The notes below the pieces were generated by a model. The model saw only the letters and a list, made by a program, of their open reading frames with translations, had not been told where the DNA came from and did no database searches. Shown here piece after piece: positions 22,855-35,556 of a stretch of DNA of 64,000 bases. The DNA is from Polymyxa betae (taxonomy: Eukaryota > Endomyxa > Phytomyxea > Plasmodiophorida > Plasmodiophoridae), in assembly GCA_003693705.1 (NCBI GenBank), contig RBZT01000404.1, positions 1 through 64,000 on the forward strand, given 5' to 3'. A program made the translations under genes and the position numbers. Numbering within the stretch: position 1 is the first letter of the stretch; every line of letters starts with the position of its first letter.

Positions 22855-25079
22855 TTAACACGATAAATGATGGCTCAAAGACATGTCGTTACGGCTAAGC
22901 CAGCGAAGCGCTGAGATCTCTGCGAATGTTACTCCACCAATAAAACAGACCAGCACTACTTGCTTCCTCTTTTCTTGCACGCATTCTGTTGTATGATCTG
23001 CAAATAATTTTCCAGGAAGGGCTCCTAGCGCAAAGAAATAACAAACTAGAAACTGAGAGATACGGTGCACGCTACTGACCTAACGCGTCACGAATTGGAT
23101 TTTCTGACCAACCAGGTTTCAACGATGATTCTACTATCCTAATAGATAGTGGAGCATAACCATGATAGGGAAAGTGCATCGAGGTTGGAGTCGTAGGAGC
23201 AGATGATGTCGCAGGTTCCCCTATTAGCGAGAACCCAGCGCGAACGCTGGAGTATGTTGATTTTGATTCCCTCTTCAGAACGTAAGAGAGCAATCTAAGA
23301 TGAGATTCAGAGAAAGCAGACCTTGATAAGAAGCCCAGCGTTCTCAAGATTATCAAGAGCAACTATATACTTGAATCCGTCTAAAACAGGCGTAATTCAG
23401 CGGTGGGATGCATTAAACGTTCTCGACTCACAAGTTTGAAGGATCTCTCTTCGAATGAAATCAAACGTCTTTGCTTTGAGTCCGTTACCAACGACCGACA
23501 TTAAACATGCGATACGAAGAACTTGAGTCAATGGCGCCCTTTTACCGATGAGTTCTTCAGTGTACGATTCAGTTTCGGTCATATCGGCGTTTGAGATGAG
23601 ATCCAGTTGAGCTTGTGCATTCCGAAGGAATGAAGGCAACTTCGTCACCTAATTCTGCAAGTCGATATTTTGGAGATAAAATAATAATGAAGCGTAATGT
23701 CCAGGAAAAATTGAGATTAAAGATGATTTGCATCAGCCGAGAATAAAGACCTCTGCGATACGTTCAGCAATGCTGATGTGTGTCTGCAGCGCAGCATGTT
23801 CCGGCTGTACCGATTTAAACTTCTTCATGAAAGACGACATTTGTTGAATCGATTCTGCAGAATGTCGCTCCTCATACGTCTCTTGGATATGAGTGGCACG
23901 CTTTTTCAGAATGTACTTGATGGAATGGAAATTCACATCTCGAGTCTGTTTGAAGACGTCATCGTTAGAGTTTAAAGGAATTTTGGCCATTCCAGGTCGA
24001 CCCTTTGCTCCAATAGTTTTCTTATCAACTTCAATAAATCCGTTTGAGATCCCAATGATTTCATCCATAAGGCCCTCATAATTCACTGTCAAGAAATTAT
24101 CGCGAGCAGAAGCAAAACATTGCAGCATTACGCTGCTGTAATAAAACGCTGATCAAATCGACACGACGATCTAACAATATAATCTCGCTCACTTCCGAGG
24201 CGGCATTGTCAGGAATAGGTCGTTCATTCTTCATCTTGGAAAGCAGTTGTAATGTTCTAAAGGCCCAATCGCCTTTTCCGGAAATCTAATACACCTTTAG
24301 CAAAAATTGTGGATACAGGTATGTATGGAAAGCCTGAACCTTAGGAACTTTTCCAAACAGTTCTTCAATACTATGAATGGCCGACGCGGTGTAGAACAAG
24401 GTTGACGTATCTCCATCAACCACCATCTCCTTGAAACTGTTTTCCATACATAGGCTGATAACGTCGTCATCGCAAGGAAACAGCTGCGTACAAATCAATT
24501 ATCAGAAACGCATTGAATTGAAAATACCTCAAGTTTAAGCTCAATTCTAGTGACATTTCCATAAACTTTTAGCTGAACCAATGCTGCCTCACTTAGCAGA
24601 GTACATCGTGGAACGAAACAAATATAATGGCGACGTTCAGGTCCATATTGATGAAACTGAGCAGCTAATGTCTTCAGCGCACCAATGTCAGTGGCACGAA
24701 TGATATATATGATATTTGTAGATGAAGCTGGGATCGGCGAAGGGCTTAGTTCAAACATCGAATCCACTCCATGTTGTTTCAACAACGGGACCTCGATAAG
24801 TAAACCGAGCGGGCCGGATAAATTTGGGCCCAGCACCAGCGATTTTGGTCCATCAATCTCATCGAGGATCTGGGAGAAGCGTTCAGCAGATCGCTGGCGA
24901 ATCTGAATTAATGGAATGCAGGCGTTTCGAAGATGGCATGTCCCAGAAGACATGACAAAATGAGATCCGAATGGAAAGCTAAAGGCGCTGCCACCTGCGT
25001 GGCCTCATGTAACAGTAGCTACTAACCCATCACTTACCTTCATTTCACCTTCGAGTTTCACGATTCCATTGTTAACCAT
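22855..25079 (-). CDS. VPS33: VPS33, Sec1/Munc18 protein of HOPS/CORVET
   Basis: The Sec1-family subunit of the HOPS and CORVET tethers, which chaperones SNARE assembly at late endosomes and vacuoles. About six exons. Exon 1 (25079-25038) encodes MVNNGIVKLEGEMK and joins an exon starting at 24902 (IRQRSAERFSQILDEI). This fits the normal VPS33 N-terminus, though the intron there is longer than usual at 135 bp. Recognisable blocks include GPLGLLIEVPLLKQHGVDSM, CFVPRCTLLSEAAL, FPCDDDVISLCMENSFKE, NYEGLMDEIIGISNGF and FIGGVTFAEISALRWLS near the C-terminus. The gene is adjacent to the TPR-HSP70 gene on the same strand. I cannot decide between the VPS33A and VPS33B types. The mid-region looks slightly closer to A. 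Confidence 0.9.
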
Positions 25080-25209
25080 CAGAGGTTGTACTTGGAAAAA
25101 GAGATGGGCATGAATCACAATAATCATCCCAATTCATCGAATTAATTTACACAAACCCAAAACTATGAGCTATGATGCAACATTCATGTCTGTATTGGAA
25201 CAATATTAT

Positions 25210-27368
25210 TTACAATTCGTCATCCAGACGGGCTTCGCGGTCAGCCTCACGTTCAGCCGCCCGAATTCTTTCAACGTCAATCTTTCGGTATTTGGCTGCT
25301 TCCTCCTGCATGGATTTGATTTCTTCGGAGCTTAAGCGGCCGGTGTCGTGTTGAACTTCAACATTGGCCTTGGCGCCAGAGATCTTGTCGTGGGCAGTAA
25401 CGGTTAGGAGACCGTTGGCATTCAAATCGAAGCAGACATCGATTTTAGGAACACCCTTCTTGGCTTTCTGGATGCCGTTGATGGTGAATTCACCAAGCAG
25501 GTGGTTACCATCAGTAAATCCACGCTCGCCTTCAAAGATACGAATGTCGACACTGGTTTGGTAATCTTCAACGGTGGTGAACTCGTGGGACTTTCGGCAA
25601 GGAATGGAGGTGTTACGAGGAACGACAACAGCGAAGACACCGTTCTGGCACTCAATACCAAGAGACAGAGGGACGACATCAACCAGAAGCAGATTGTCAG
25701 TAGCAGAGCTACGCATTCCAGAGAGGATAGCACCCTGGATAGCAGCACCGATAGCAACAGCCTCATCAGGGTTAACAGACTTGCAGAGAACCTTGCCACC
25801 AAAGTATTCGGAGAGGATCTGCTGAACACGAGGAATACGGGTGGAACCACCGACCAGAACGATTTCATCAACTTCAGATCGCTCACACTTGGCATCACGA
25901 AGGACGCGCTCGACGGAGACCATGCAGCGCTGGAAAGTCTTATCACAGACCTCCTCGAGAGTAGCACGGCTCAGAGGGATAGAGATCTCCTCCTCACCCT
26001 CGACGGATACCTCCACGACGGTCGATTGACGAGAAGACAGCTCTCGTTTGGCAGTCTCACAAGCAGAACGAAGCTTGCGGATAGCCTTGTCGTTGCCCTT
26101 AAAGATATCCTTGCCGCGTTCTTTGGCGACCTTGCTCTGGACCCATTCGCTGAGCTCCGTGTCGAAATCTTCACCACCAAGGTGGGTATCACCAGCAGTA
26201 GCCTTCACCTCGAAGACACCATTGTGGATATGAAGCAATGAAACATCTAAAACATCATCTTAGGTAATATAGTGCTTGGAAGATGACGGGCCTTACCGAA
26301 AGTACCACCACCCAGATCGAAGACGAGAACGTTGGTTGCAGGAACTTCTTCAACTTCTTCAGAAAGAGAGTTCTTGGCCTTGATATCAAGACCGTAAGCC
26401 AAGGCGGCGGCGGTAGGTTCATTGATAATACGAAGAACGTCAAGACCAGCAATGGCACCGGCATCCTTGGTAAGACGACGCTGAGCATCATTGAAGTAAG
26501 CAGGAACGGTAATGACAGCCTTCTTGACGGGTCGGCCAAGAGCAGCTTCAGCTGTTTGCTTCATCTCTTCAAGAACCATAGCCGAGATCTGTTCAGCCTG
26601 GAACTGACGGTTGTCGACTTCGATGACAGGGCGACCGTTGGAAGCATGTTCGGTGACCTTGAAAGGCATGGACTTGATCTCGTCCAGACATTCATGGTAT
26701 TGCTGACCAATGATACGCTTAATGTTGAAGAGAGTTCGCTGAGTGTTTCCAGCAGCCTGGCGCTTGGCGCTGTCACCAACAACACGGCGACCATCTTCAG
26801 TAAAAGCAACCCAAGAAGGGGTGGTCAGGTTGCCATTAGCATTGGGCAGAACGTGAGCCTTGCCATCTTTCCAGACAGCAACACAGGAGAAGGTGGTACC
26901 CAGATCGATACCGATGACGGGCTCGTTGGCGAGTTCATGCTTGCTGATGGCGTCCTGAACTTGCTCGAGGCTGTCGAGAAGCTGGCGGCTTTCTCTGTCG
27001 TGTTCCAGACCCGATTCATAGGCAGTCTTGGCGTCATACAAACGGTCAAGCTTGAAAAGGGCATAGCCAAGACGGAGCCAGGCTTTAGACCAGGTCGGGT
27101 CCAGATCCACAGCAGCCTGAGCATCAGCAGCAGCTTCATCGAATTTGGACAAAGAAGCATAAGCAGCAGATCGGTTCGAGAAGAAGACCTTGTCTGTAGA
27201 GTCGGCTTTGATCGCCTGAGAAAAGTGATGGACAGCGCCTCGGAAATCGCCCTTTGAGAAGGCTTCATTTCCCTTGGCCTTGGCCTTGGCAGCCCATACT
27301 TTAGCCTCTGGAGTACCAGCTTCAGGCATCAGGTTCAGATCACGCATTGATTGGTGCAGATTCGACAT
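25210..27368 (-). CDS. TPR-HSP70 fusion chaperone
   Basis: Two exons (26297-27368 and 25210-26246) with a 50-bp intron inside GGGTF|DVSLL, giving 702 residues. Residues about 25-140 are three Hop/STI1-like TPRs. All five dicarboxylate-clamp positions of Hop TPR1 are present (K30, N34, N65, K95, R99). An HSP70 ATPase domain starts at residue 153 ([10 protein letters not shown]), with phosphate-2 (VFDLGGGTF) and adenosine ([12 protein letters not shown]) motifs and a substrate-binding beta domain. The protein then ends in EARLDDEL, about 100 residues short of a normal HSP70: most of the helical lid and the EEVD tail are gone. I chose the ATG at 27368 because the 31 codons upstream in frame look like leader sequence. 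There is no signal peptide, so it is probably cytosolic. Confidence 0.93.
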
Positions 27369-28513
27369 GATGGGATATTGATTTCTGGACTGAGAACCGA
27401 CTTGCAGAGTGTCCTTACAAGGTCTGACGCCAAGATCCGATCCCCAATTCTTCCAGGCCAAATTCCGGAGTCCGTGGCGGTATTGTGTAACTGCGCAACG
27501 GATCGATTTGGCCGGATTAGTTTACAGCCCGTCCTGCGACCTGAATCGTTAAACTTAAGCATGAGTTTGCCCTTGTCTAATCATAGCATCCTAACAGGTT
27601 GAACGAATTACCGATGGACATCATCTTATACGTATCTACTTATAAACTGATAGTGTTAGGATGACAATACGCTCTGATGACTTAACAGATTGTGAGCCTA
27701 ATCATATGAGTTCCAATATATGACCTTGTGCACTAATGTTATGGACGGTATCCCAACTGCGTGTTCGGACTTCATATCGGGCTCATTCTGCTTCTTCATA
27801 CAATCCATCATGTTCAGCTATCTATTCCATGTTGGAATCCCAGTACGAAGCATACATTGTAATGGCATATAAAGCGCTGTATGATCGGTGACCATTATGT
27901 TCATGAATCAAAATCATGGTGGTCACACTCGATCTACGGCCGTCGCAATCTGCCCATATTTGATTATTTCGCATCATCATTACTGCATCTTACCATGCAG
28001 TAATATGGTGATTATTTAGCGATTCAGAATCTCCTGTATCACAGTCTATGAGATGCTGGAGCGAAACATCGCTATATTGAATGTATCTGATGATATATGG
28101 TTGCTGCTATAACCGTGGTCCATTGATCTCTTTTAAAATAGTCATGTGAGACCCCCGAGTAGCATTTACATTCTTTATCAATCAGTTTCCTATGATTTCT
28201 ATGGGATATCATAGATCCCCATTGATTTCACTGTATGATTGATGCCCATGTCCTGTATGCTAAGTCGTCATTCTATTATACTCTATATGATGTTGTCGAT
28301 GTTGACCAGGACCAGATTAACTCAGAGACTCTAGTTCTGCATTTAATTCCACACATTCATCATATTAATGGAATTATATTTCATTCGGTCTCACATCACC
28401 TCTCTCACTTCGTCATCACTGTATAATACACTGCATATGTTCTATCACACACACAAACACCTCTATGGGACTTTTGGTAGTTAGTCCAGATGCTGCTTGT
28501 TAGCTAACTTAGA
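27369..28513. other. 1.1-kb divergent intergenic region
   Basis: Lies between the divergent TPR-HSP70 and calpain-like genes. I looked for heat-shock elements (inverted nGAAn units) near the HSP70 start and saw none I would defend. A short CA-rich run occurs at about 28446-28460. Chance frames only (for example 28235-28426). Confidence 0.4.
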
Positions 28514-31500
28514 ATGGTACGGTCCTATCGAGTCGCCAGCTTTCTTGCTCGTTGTCGCGTCACGATATGGGCAGCATGTACAGCCTGGAGCCCATCAACG
28601 GTCAGATCTTGTCAGCATCGTGTCTTGCTCTGTTGTGACAGCTGGAATAAAGTGAATCTGCACGACCTCAATCATGCACTACGACAGCTGCGAAAGGTCG
28701 AGCCAGGGTTGGCGATCGGTGCCATAACCCGAGACCAGTTTATTACTAGTTTCACTTGTGTGCCTGATTCTGCATCTGTTTTCGATCGATTTGATTCCGA
28801 TGGAGACCGACGTAATGATGTTGCTGAACTACTCTCTATATTGATATTATGTGCTGATGGTGATCTCGCTGGCAAATGCACAAGTTGGTCACTGGATGCC
28901 ATATGCTGTCTGGACATCCCAATTGATGTTATTGTTTATCGCCAGGTGTGTTCCAGTTATACGATTTCGATCAGAATGGAATACTATCAAGAAGTGAGCT
29001 CGTACTATTAATTCGTGGTATGACAGCTGTTCCAGGATAGAATTATTTTTGCTAATTATGATGTCATCAGGCACATTACGAGCATTAGCCAAGGCGTCAT
29101 CATCATTACGTATGCCACGTCTGTACATCATTGAAGAAACGGTTCAGAATGTGAGCAAAATTTCACTGCTATATGAACCATTGATATTGTGATTGATAGA
29201 TTCTGGAGGCAGATCCTCATGATATCCAGGAATCGGTATCGATGACCAGATTCACACAATGGTGTCTTAAATCGGCCACATTCACATCTTTAATCGAATC
29301 CATTCGTAAACCGAGTCCTGTTCCCAGTCTGGTTTTCGATTCGATCGAGGAGAATTGCATCGGCGGCCACAGCAAATCTCTGGTATATATATGTTGAGAT
29401 TGCAACAATACGGCTGATACGAGATTAACTATCATGATGTAGGGCCGAATTCGAGGTCGATACACCTGCTATGAACCGACACCCGTAATATAATGAACTA
29501 ATGTTATCAGGTTGTTGGAGAGAAGGTCTATGTGCAGGTCTAAATTCAGCTGATAATCCTCAGGTTAGTGCCTCCAATCATCTCTATCTACAATCTAAGC
29601 CCGTGTTGTGCCTGAACCACAGTTTTTACTTCGTCTGAAATATCGATCCAGAGCCCGCTCCTCATCCCAAATGGTCAGCATCGTTTTAGAACGTGATCGT
29701 CTCTGCTCGGAATCGTCATCGTCACATACGCCTATGTACCTGTATCTATTCCGAGCCAAAAGCCGTTCATCTGGTCGTCTCCTGGATCTGTCATCGAACG
29801 AGCTTGTGGCAGTGACCCAGGCAGTGACAAGTGACACAGCTCATATCAATGTTAAACCTGTAGATAGTGATGTGTATATAATAATGGCGTGCCTTCAAAT
29901 ACGCAATCATACAGCCTCCTTCCATGTCAATGTTCATTCACAGGGACATCTAAGACCTTATCTATATGAACTTCCATTCATACAGACTCGTATCTGTAAG
30001 CTATGGTCAGGACAACATGCCAAGACGCCTCCCATCTCGGTCCAATTGGCGCCCAAACAATCGATTCGCATCGATCTCATTCAGCATAATTCGCCAGCGA
30101 TGGCGTCTTTAGATGCAGAGATGGATCGTGGAGCCAAGGTCGCCTTACGCTCTATTGACCGTCATGATCGTGGACGATATCTTGTACAGAATCTCTCGCC
30201 TGATTGGCAGTATATTAGGCTATCTCCGAAATCGTCATCTACAAAGGGTTCGTTCGAGATCGTTATCATATCCGATGATAATGTCAATGGCCGTCCTAAA
30301 ATCATGCCTTCGTAAGAATCAGCTGTAGTATAAGTTTCTCTTTTCAAATTGGTTGTTTTTTGTGTTTTACTTCTAGTTTTTGAAACGATGGTTTAGAGCG
30401 AATTCGACTGTGGTTGGCTACTGGCGCCCAGACGTCCTTCGGCAGATCTTGGTCCGATTTGTTGAACCGAAATCCGGCCTCGAACGCGTTCAGTTCGTCT
30501 TACAACTTCATGATATGAGAAGCAGCGAATCTAGCCTGTGTCTATGTTTATATCGAGTTGAAGAAGCGATAGGTCAAGTTAATCTATGTCGGCTACAAGT
30601 GCTGGCCCAATCTAGATTTGTATCTGGGACGGATTCAGTGTCATTAGATGTATCTCTGGCTACATCACAGATCTATATATTAGTCCCAATTATAGACAAA
30701 TCTCTTGATTTAACTCAGTTTACAGTGACATGTCAATCTCGATTTCAAGATCAGCTTCAGCTCCAGCTATTACCAGATCTATATCGAGTATCGGCCACTG
30801 GAACTTGTTCGGATGACGTCCAATACAATCAGCCACAGTTTCTTATCTCATGCTCTACTTTCGTCATGGTCAGGATCGCCATCATTGCCGATCAGGAGCA
30901 ACACATGTATGGATGTCGTCTGTATCGTTCAGGGAGTGGATCACGAACTGCTTTTCGACGCAAATTTCTCGTTGATGAAGACCTTTTAATGGAATCGGAT
31001 CAAGGTGGATCTGTTATACTTTACATGGAGCCCAGATTGACATCCTCCATCATAATTGTTATTCATGGGCCTCCTGGGCACTTCAAAATCGTACGTATGA
31101 TTTTGTTATGACCAAGACATACCAATTCAGTGACTTTTCCTTTCAGAATGTGACCTGTAGCTTACCTGTCAAATTTGAGCAATTATCGGGATCAGATGGA
31201 CCGAGACCGGTCGTTGAAGCGACTTGCGACGATGGCTTCTTATCTATGAAAAACGATTCCATTGTGAAGGTCTGCGAGCGTGCCGAGCTCAGATTCACAG
31301 ATTCTGAGTTCATTCCATCGCCTTCAACGCTCGGCTATGGCATAGACGATTGCCTGCGAGGATGGATGCGAATGGCAGATATTGCAGATCAGCCGCGTCT
31401 ATTCGATGAAGTCATCGATCTACATGATATAGAGATACACATGAAGGCATTCAGTTGCATTGTTCAGGCATTATCTGCTCTGGCTGTAAAAACTGATCTG

Positions 31501-32709
31501 ACATCATTCCTTCGTCGGATCTTCTCTACGAAGCAGGTCTCATACTGGTCTGTCTACAATTTGAATCTGTATCATATCGAGCTTCAGAAATGGGTTCAAA
31601 TTGTCACTGATGATTATGTCCCTGTTGACTATTCGCATCAGCCCTACTTCGTTCGATATCGTGATCCGGAAGTTATCTGGTTACCTTTACTTGTCAAAGC
31701 ATTGGCTAAATTACATGGAAGCTACAAGAACCTGAGTGAGCAGACCGATGTTGGCCGCCTGCTTGAGATCTTAACTGGTGAAAAACCTCTAGTATTGACC
31801 GATTTCGATATCGATCGCATCGCTGTGATATGCCCAGATCCTAGTTTTAGCATTCTCGCCATCCCGCATCTATCCAACACCAATATAGATTTGCTATTGC
31901 CATGGCATCAAGCTTATATTCTCAGTGAAATACGCCAGTCGAATGATGGACAAATACGATTAGCGGTTGTTCGACGCATTTGGGGTCGATTTGAATCATT
32001 TCGAGGAAAGTGGGCCAATGAAAGCGATCTTTGGACGTCTGTCTTGAAGAGCGATCTGGGATTTGATGAAATCGGCACCGATTCATTCTTCGCCGATCCT
32101 GTTGAGCTGGCGTTGATGTTTAAATACGTCTATATTGTTAGAGTCCCCAAGCCCAGCAATATTTTTGTAAGGCTTGTATCAGTGTGCTGCATCAAATATG
32201 CTAATAATAGGATTTGCTTGTAGAAATTTCTGACGAGCCAGGAAGGTGTATGGCACAAGTCACTATCAAATGGTATTGGATCTGTTCACAATCCGCAGTG
32301 GATGTTCGCAACGAAGCGTGTCTCTGTCGTCATCGCATTATCAACTGGATTCCGAGATAGAACGCACCAGGCCACCATAAGCTTGATTCTATGCCGAATT
32401 CGAGGCAAGCTTCCTTTGACCGACCTCAATGAACAGGACATCATTTCCAAAAACGATGCTGAAGGAAGTAAATGCAGTCAAATTGAAGTGACATTGCCTG
32501 GATCACGATCTGGAAAACCAGCTTTGTATGGGATTATTGCTTGGTTTGGCGGTCTGCCTGGCGAAAATCTTCAGGCAGCTTTCACTTTAACCGTTAAATC
32601 CACCGAGCGTATATTTCTGTCACGTTCACAGTTTGTTACTCAAGAATTGGCAGCTGACGTGCTCAGGAATAGACCCGACATTCTGAGGATACCCACTCTT
32701 ATTCGCTAG
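28514..32709 (+). CDS. EF-hand and calpain-like pseudoprotease
   Basis: Multi-exon gene, about 1,250 residues. Near the N-terminus are two canonical EF-hand loops, DSDGDRRNDVAE (about 28794-28830) and, across an intron, DFDQNGILSRSE (about 28963-28998). Calpain beta-sandwich (domain III)-like segments follow (EPQFLLRLKYRSRA at about 29611; WFRANSTVVGYWRP at about 30386). A calpain protease core then spans about 31,270-32,130: FTDSEFIPSPSTLGY, KWVQIVTDDYVP, LLVKALAKLHGSY, and the RNPWG-type region reading RRIWGRFESFRGKW. A last domain-III-like segment closes the protein. By eye the catalytic Cys aligns with Ser (codon 31453), the His with Gln (31908) and the Asn with Arg (31975). It is probably an inactive calcium-regulated scaffold. 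The start is uncertain: the frame is open from 28514, and an ATG at 28567 is an alternative. Confidence 0.75.
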
Positions 32710-32905
32710 ATAAACAGCGTACTAAAAGATATGATATCGTTCATTTGGATTTTTTGAAGGGAACGCGAAACTTTTTTTTCACTGGAATTCGCCGAATTTC
32801 AGATCTGGCCATTGTATCGGCGTGCGGCTCCCGCTGTATGGAGACAGGGACAAGACCTCTGCGAATAATTTCTGCCACCGAATCTGATCAATGCTCTAAA
32901 ATTAT

Positions 32906-34712
32906 CTACTTAACAGGCCATCGAACATCATCTTCACCTTGAATCGATGTCGAAAGAAGATTGCTTGTGAAGTCCTCAATCGGTGCCTGCGGCTTCTCAA
33001 TATATTGCGATGCATTTGGTTTGCTCAAGCTTCACACCTGTTCCAGGATTGATTCGAATTGCTCGATCAAATTCTGGTCAAGAAGAGCACCGCTGCTTGT
33101 CAGCATATCTGAAACTGACCTGAGTTCGTCAGTAAACGCGATCCTCTGTTACATATTGTGATCCAAGCAATGAGCGTGTTTGGCGGGCTCAGTACCTTCA
33201 AAAGAGCATGTTCTATTACAATGTGCTTTTCCTGCTCAGAAGAACTTGTTGAGGTAAAAGGGAGAAGCACATAAGCGCTATCCGATGGAGGTGATGTGTG
33301 TTTGCGTCGATCGGTCATCGAATGCTGCTCACACAATGGGTTAGCCATTGTGATTACAGCAGCTTTGTTCTCCTGCCATAAATACTCAAGTAACTGATGC
33401 CACCATGCATCTTCAAGTCGGTCAGTTTCTGTGCATTGCCGTATCAGCAGCGGCTTAAAACTTTCTAAGGCCAGGGTTCGTTAGGTGAATATGAATGTAC
33501 CTTTCCAACTGTCAGTGCTGGGTTTATCTCCTGTTTCGGAACAATGGCGATGATGGATCCTGATAGCGTATCTTTTGAATGTACGGGTCTTAGAATCTGG
33601 TTCCTCATTGTGTACAATCCGCGCCCGATTTTGAAAACTTCGCAAGTTTGCATACATGCATGCGTCTTCAATTTGGGACATTTCCTGGGGTACCGGCGAT
33701 GGCATCTGCAAACACTGACGACAGTTGGAAGTTCGAGTCTTGAGTAGATTGGTCGTACGTTCGCCGTAACTTTGAAAGAAGCCTCTAGGTTGCAAGTAAT
33801 TTCCAAAACCCTGCCTCTTCTGGACATGTCGTTGTCATTTAGCTCTTGAAATATGGCTTGGATGTCTTGCAAGTCTACATTAACGATATTATGACTTATA
33901 TAGGATGATAAGTGGAAATACCATTTCGGGCGAGTGCTAACTGTAGATTTGTATAAGCGCTCAGACGATTTCTCAATTGAATAATCTTAGATACGGCCTG
34001 TTGGATAGGAGATCCCATAGAGCATGTGATGAAGGAAATGTTCACTTCTGGCAAAGCCTCCACCAATTCTAAAGTCGATTTAGAGAAAAAACAGGATTGA
34101 ATGGCAAGAGGAGAGAAGAACAACACATCTGACAATCCTTGACTTGGGGAACCTTTCAAAAATTCGTGTAGCTTTATGAGCTCCTGCAAGATAGAGGCAT
34201 CTAGTTGGATTCAAAATCAATTTAGAGACATTCTTGTGTTATACTCGATAGCGACTTAGTGGATGCAGCTGCAGATCGACTCGAGGAGCAGGATGGTAAC
34301 CACTTCAATGCATCATATGATTCTTGTAGACCATATGGTGGAGCCAGCAGCATGTGACTTCCTTTTTCTGTTAGTTGTGGGCAGATCAGTATATACATCG
34401 TCGGAACAAGCAAATTTCCAATATCAGGTCCGCCATTTGACCAAGTTCTCTGCTGGCATTGAAAATGCAACTGCATACGTACGTGTAAATGCACCCAATA
34501 ATGACGAACCCTCTATCAATTACCTGGTCCCGTAACGCTATTCGAAGCTGACTATGAAATTCTTGAGCACAGACTGGGGACATGTTCTGAGACAAGCGCA
34601 GGTCGATGACAATGGCTGTCGCTGATCTCATCTTAGATATCTGATGTTCACACAGATATAACGTCTCTGCATCATGATAGAGCCCATATTGCTGTACTCT
34701 GTGTACTGTCAT
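32906..34712 (-). CDS. Possible M1AP-like meiosis protein
   Basis: Several exons with short introns (for example about 34,477-34,528, giving RIALRDQ|LHFQCQQ), and a final stop at 32906-32908. The N-terminal third (TAIVIDLRLSQNMSPVCAQE, then LLVPTMYILICPQL) has a von Willebrand-A-like strand and helix layout. A later block (WWHQLLEYLWQENKAAVI, then SAYVLLPFTST) resembles the C-terminal half of vertebrate M1AP, where a similar LxLLKRxWLLLA and FYVIMP pattern is found. M1AP works with the TEX11/SHOC1/SPO16 complex in meiotic crossover formation. The match is by eye and by order of hydrophobic blocks, not by long identical stretches. No catalytic motif is visible. It converges on the calpain-like gene, with 196 bases between stops. 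Confidence 0.5.
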
Positions 34713-34737
34713 TCCATCATGTTATGTTACTGTCCAA

Positions 34738-34979
34738 CATATCATAAACACGTTACTTCTACTTCATTCAGTAAACAGGGTCTGAGCGTGTCTGAAATAC
34801 ACTGCAATGTGATATCGAACATCGAACTTCCAGCATCACAGACGTTGGAATATCGTGAGCTCAGCTACTATGCAGATACAGTGAATGAAAGAAGTCCTAT
34901 TCCATGGGATGAACGCAGCTGGCTGGTAATGAAATTGGTTTGGATGATCGATGCTGGTGCAGTCTCGGGAGGCGAGTAG
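34738..34979 (+). CDS. Possible short exon or small protein
   Basis: After a plausible acceptor (CAGTAAACAG at about 34770-34779) the plus strand is open and protein-like to a stop at 34977-34979. It includes NIELPASQTLEYRELSYYAD and WDERSWLVMKLVWMIDAG. A first exon within 34713-34760 would be required, and I could not fix it. It would be divergent from the M1AP-like gene. No family is recognised. It may be a chance frame. Confidence 0.28.
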
Positions 34980-35556
34980 GCTGCTGGGTGTTTTTAACCG
35001 TGTTTGCATGCTTGTTTATCAACCCATCATATCAGTGGTAGACTTGCCGATAAAGTTGTTTCGAGGCTGATTTTATACCCCGTTGATATTTTAACAGCTC
35101 TGAGATTGGAAGTAAATCACCCATCAGAAGCTTTGAAGGCCATGCCCTTTCGAAAAAGCGCCGCCTGTCCGGTAGTCAAATCGACTTGGGACAAGACCAA
35201 ATCCAAAACCTTTTCAATTGCGTTTTTGAAAGTACAAAATGAAGAAACATGGCATGCTACCAGTACCAGTAGAAAGATATGCAGGCCGACAGGTTGAATG
35301 GCGGAATCCTGAGAAAGAATAAGCCATCGGTCGCATGTAATTGGATGTGTTCTCACATCAAACAGCTGACACAAATATGTTTATTTCGGTTTCATGCATG
35401 ATCCGATGTGATTATCCATTCGAAAAAAAATGCCTCAGCTTCACTCAATGAAGTTGTGGTAATTTTTTGATCTGTTTGTTCCTATCAACAAAACTATATT
35501 GTCATTGTGGTTAGGACAGACAATCGTTCCGTTTTCATCTACGCTTTCAAACTGTT
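34980..35556. other. Unresolved stretch, no gene supported
   Basis: Both strands show short frames of 60-100 codons (for example 35004-35297 plus, 35117-35374 minus), none with clear protein character or splice continuity. I see nothing firm here. Confidence 0.35.

Noticed and set aside
25210-25221. C-terminal DDEL read as an ER retention signal
   Set aside because: It resembles KDEL/HDEL, but the protein has no signal peptide and begins with a cytosolic Hop-type TPR, so ER retention is unlikely.
25501-27257. Long plus-strand frames (246 and 324 codons) opposite the HSP70 gene
   Set aside because: Antisense open frames opposite HSP70 are a well-known by-product of its biased codon use. The minus-strand product is an unmistakable HSP70.
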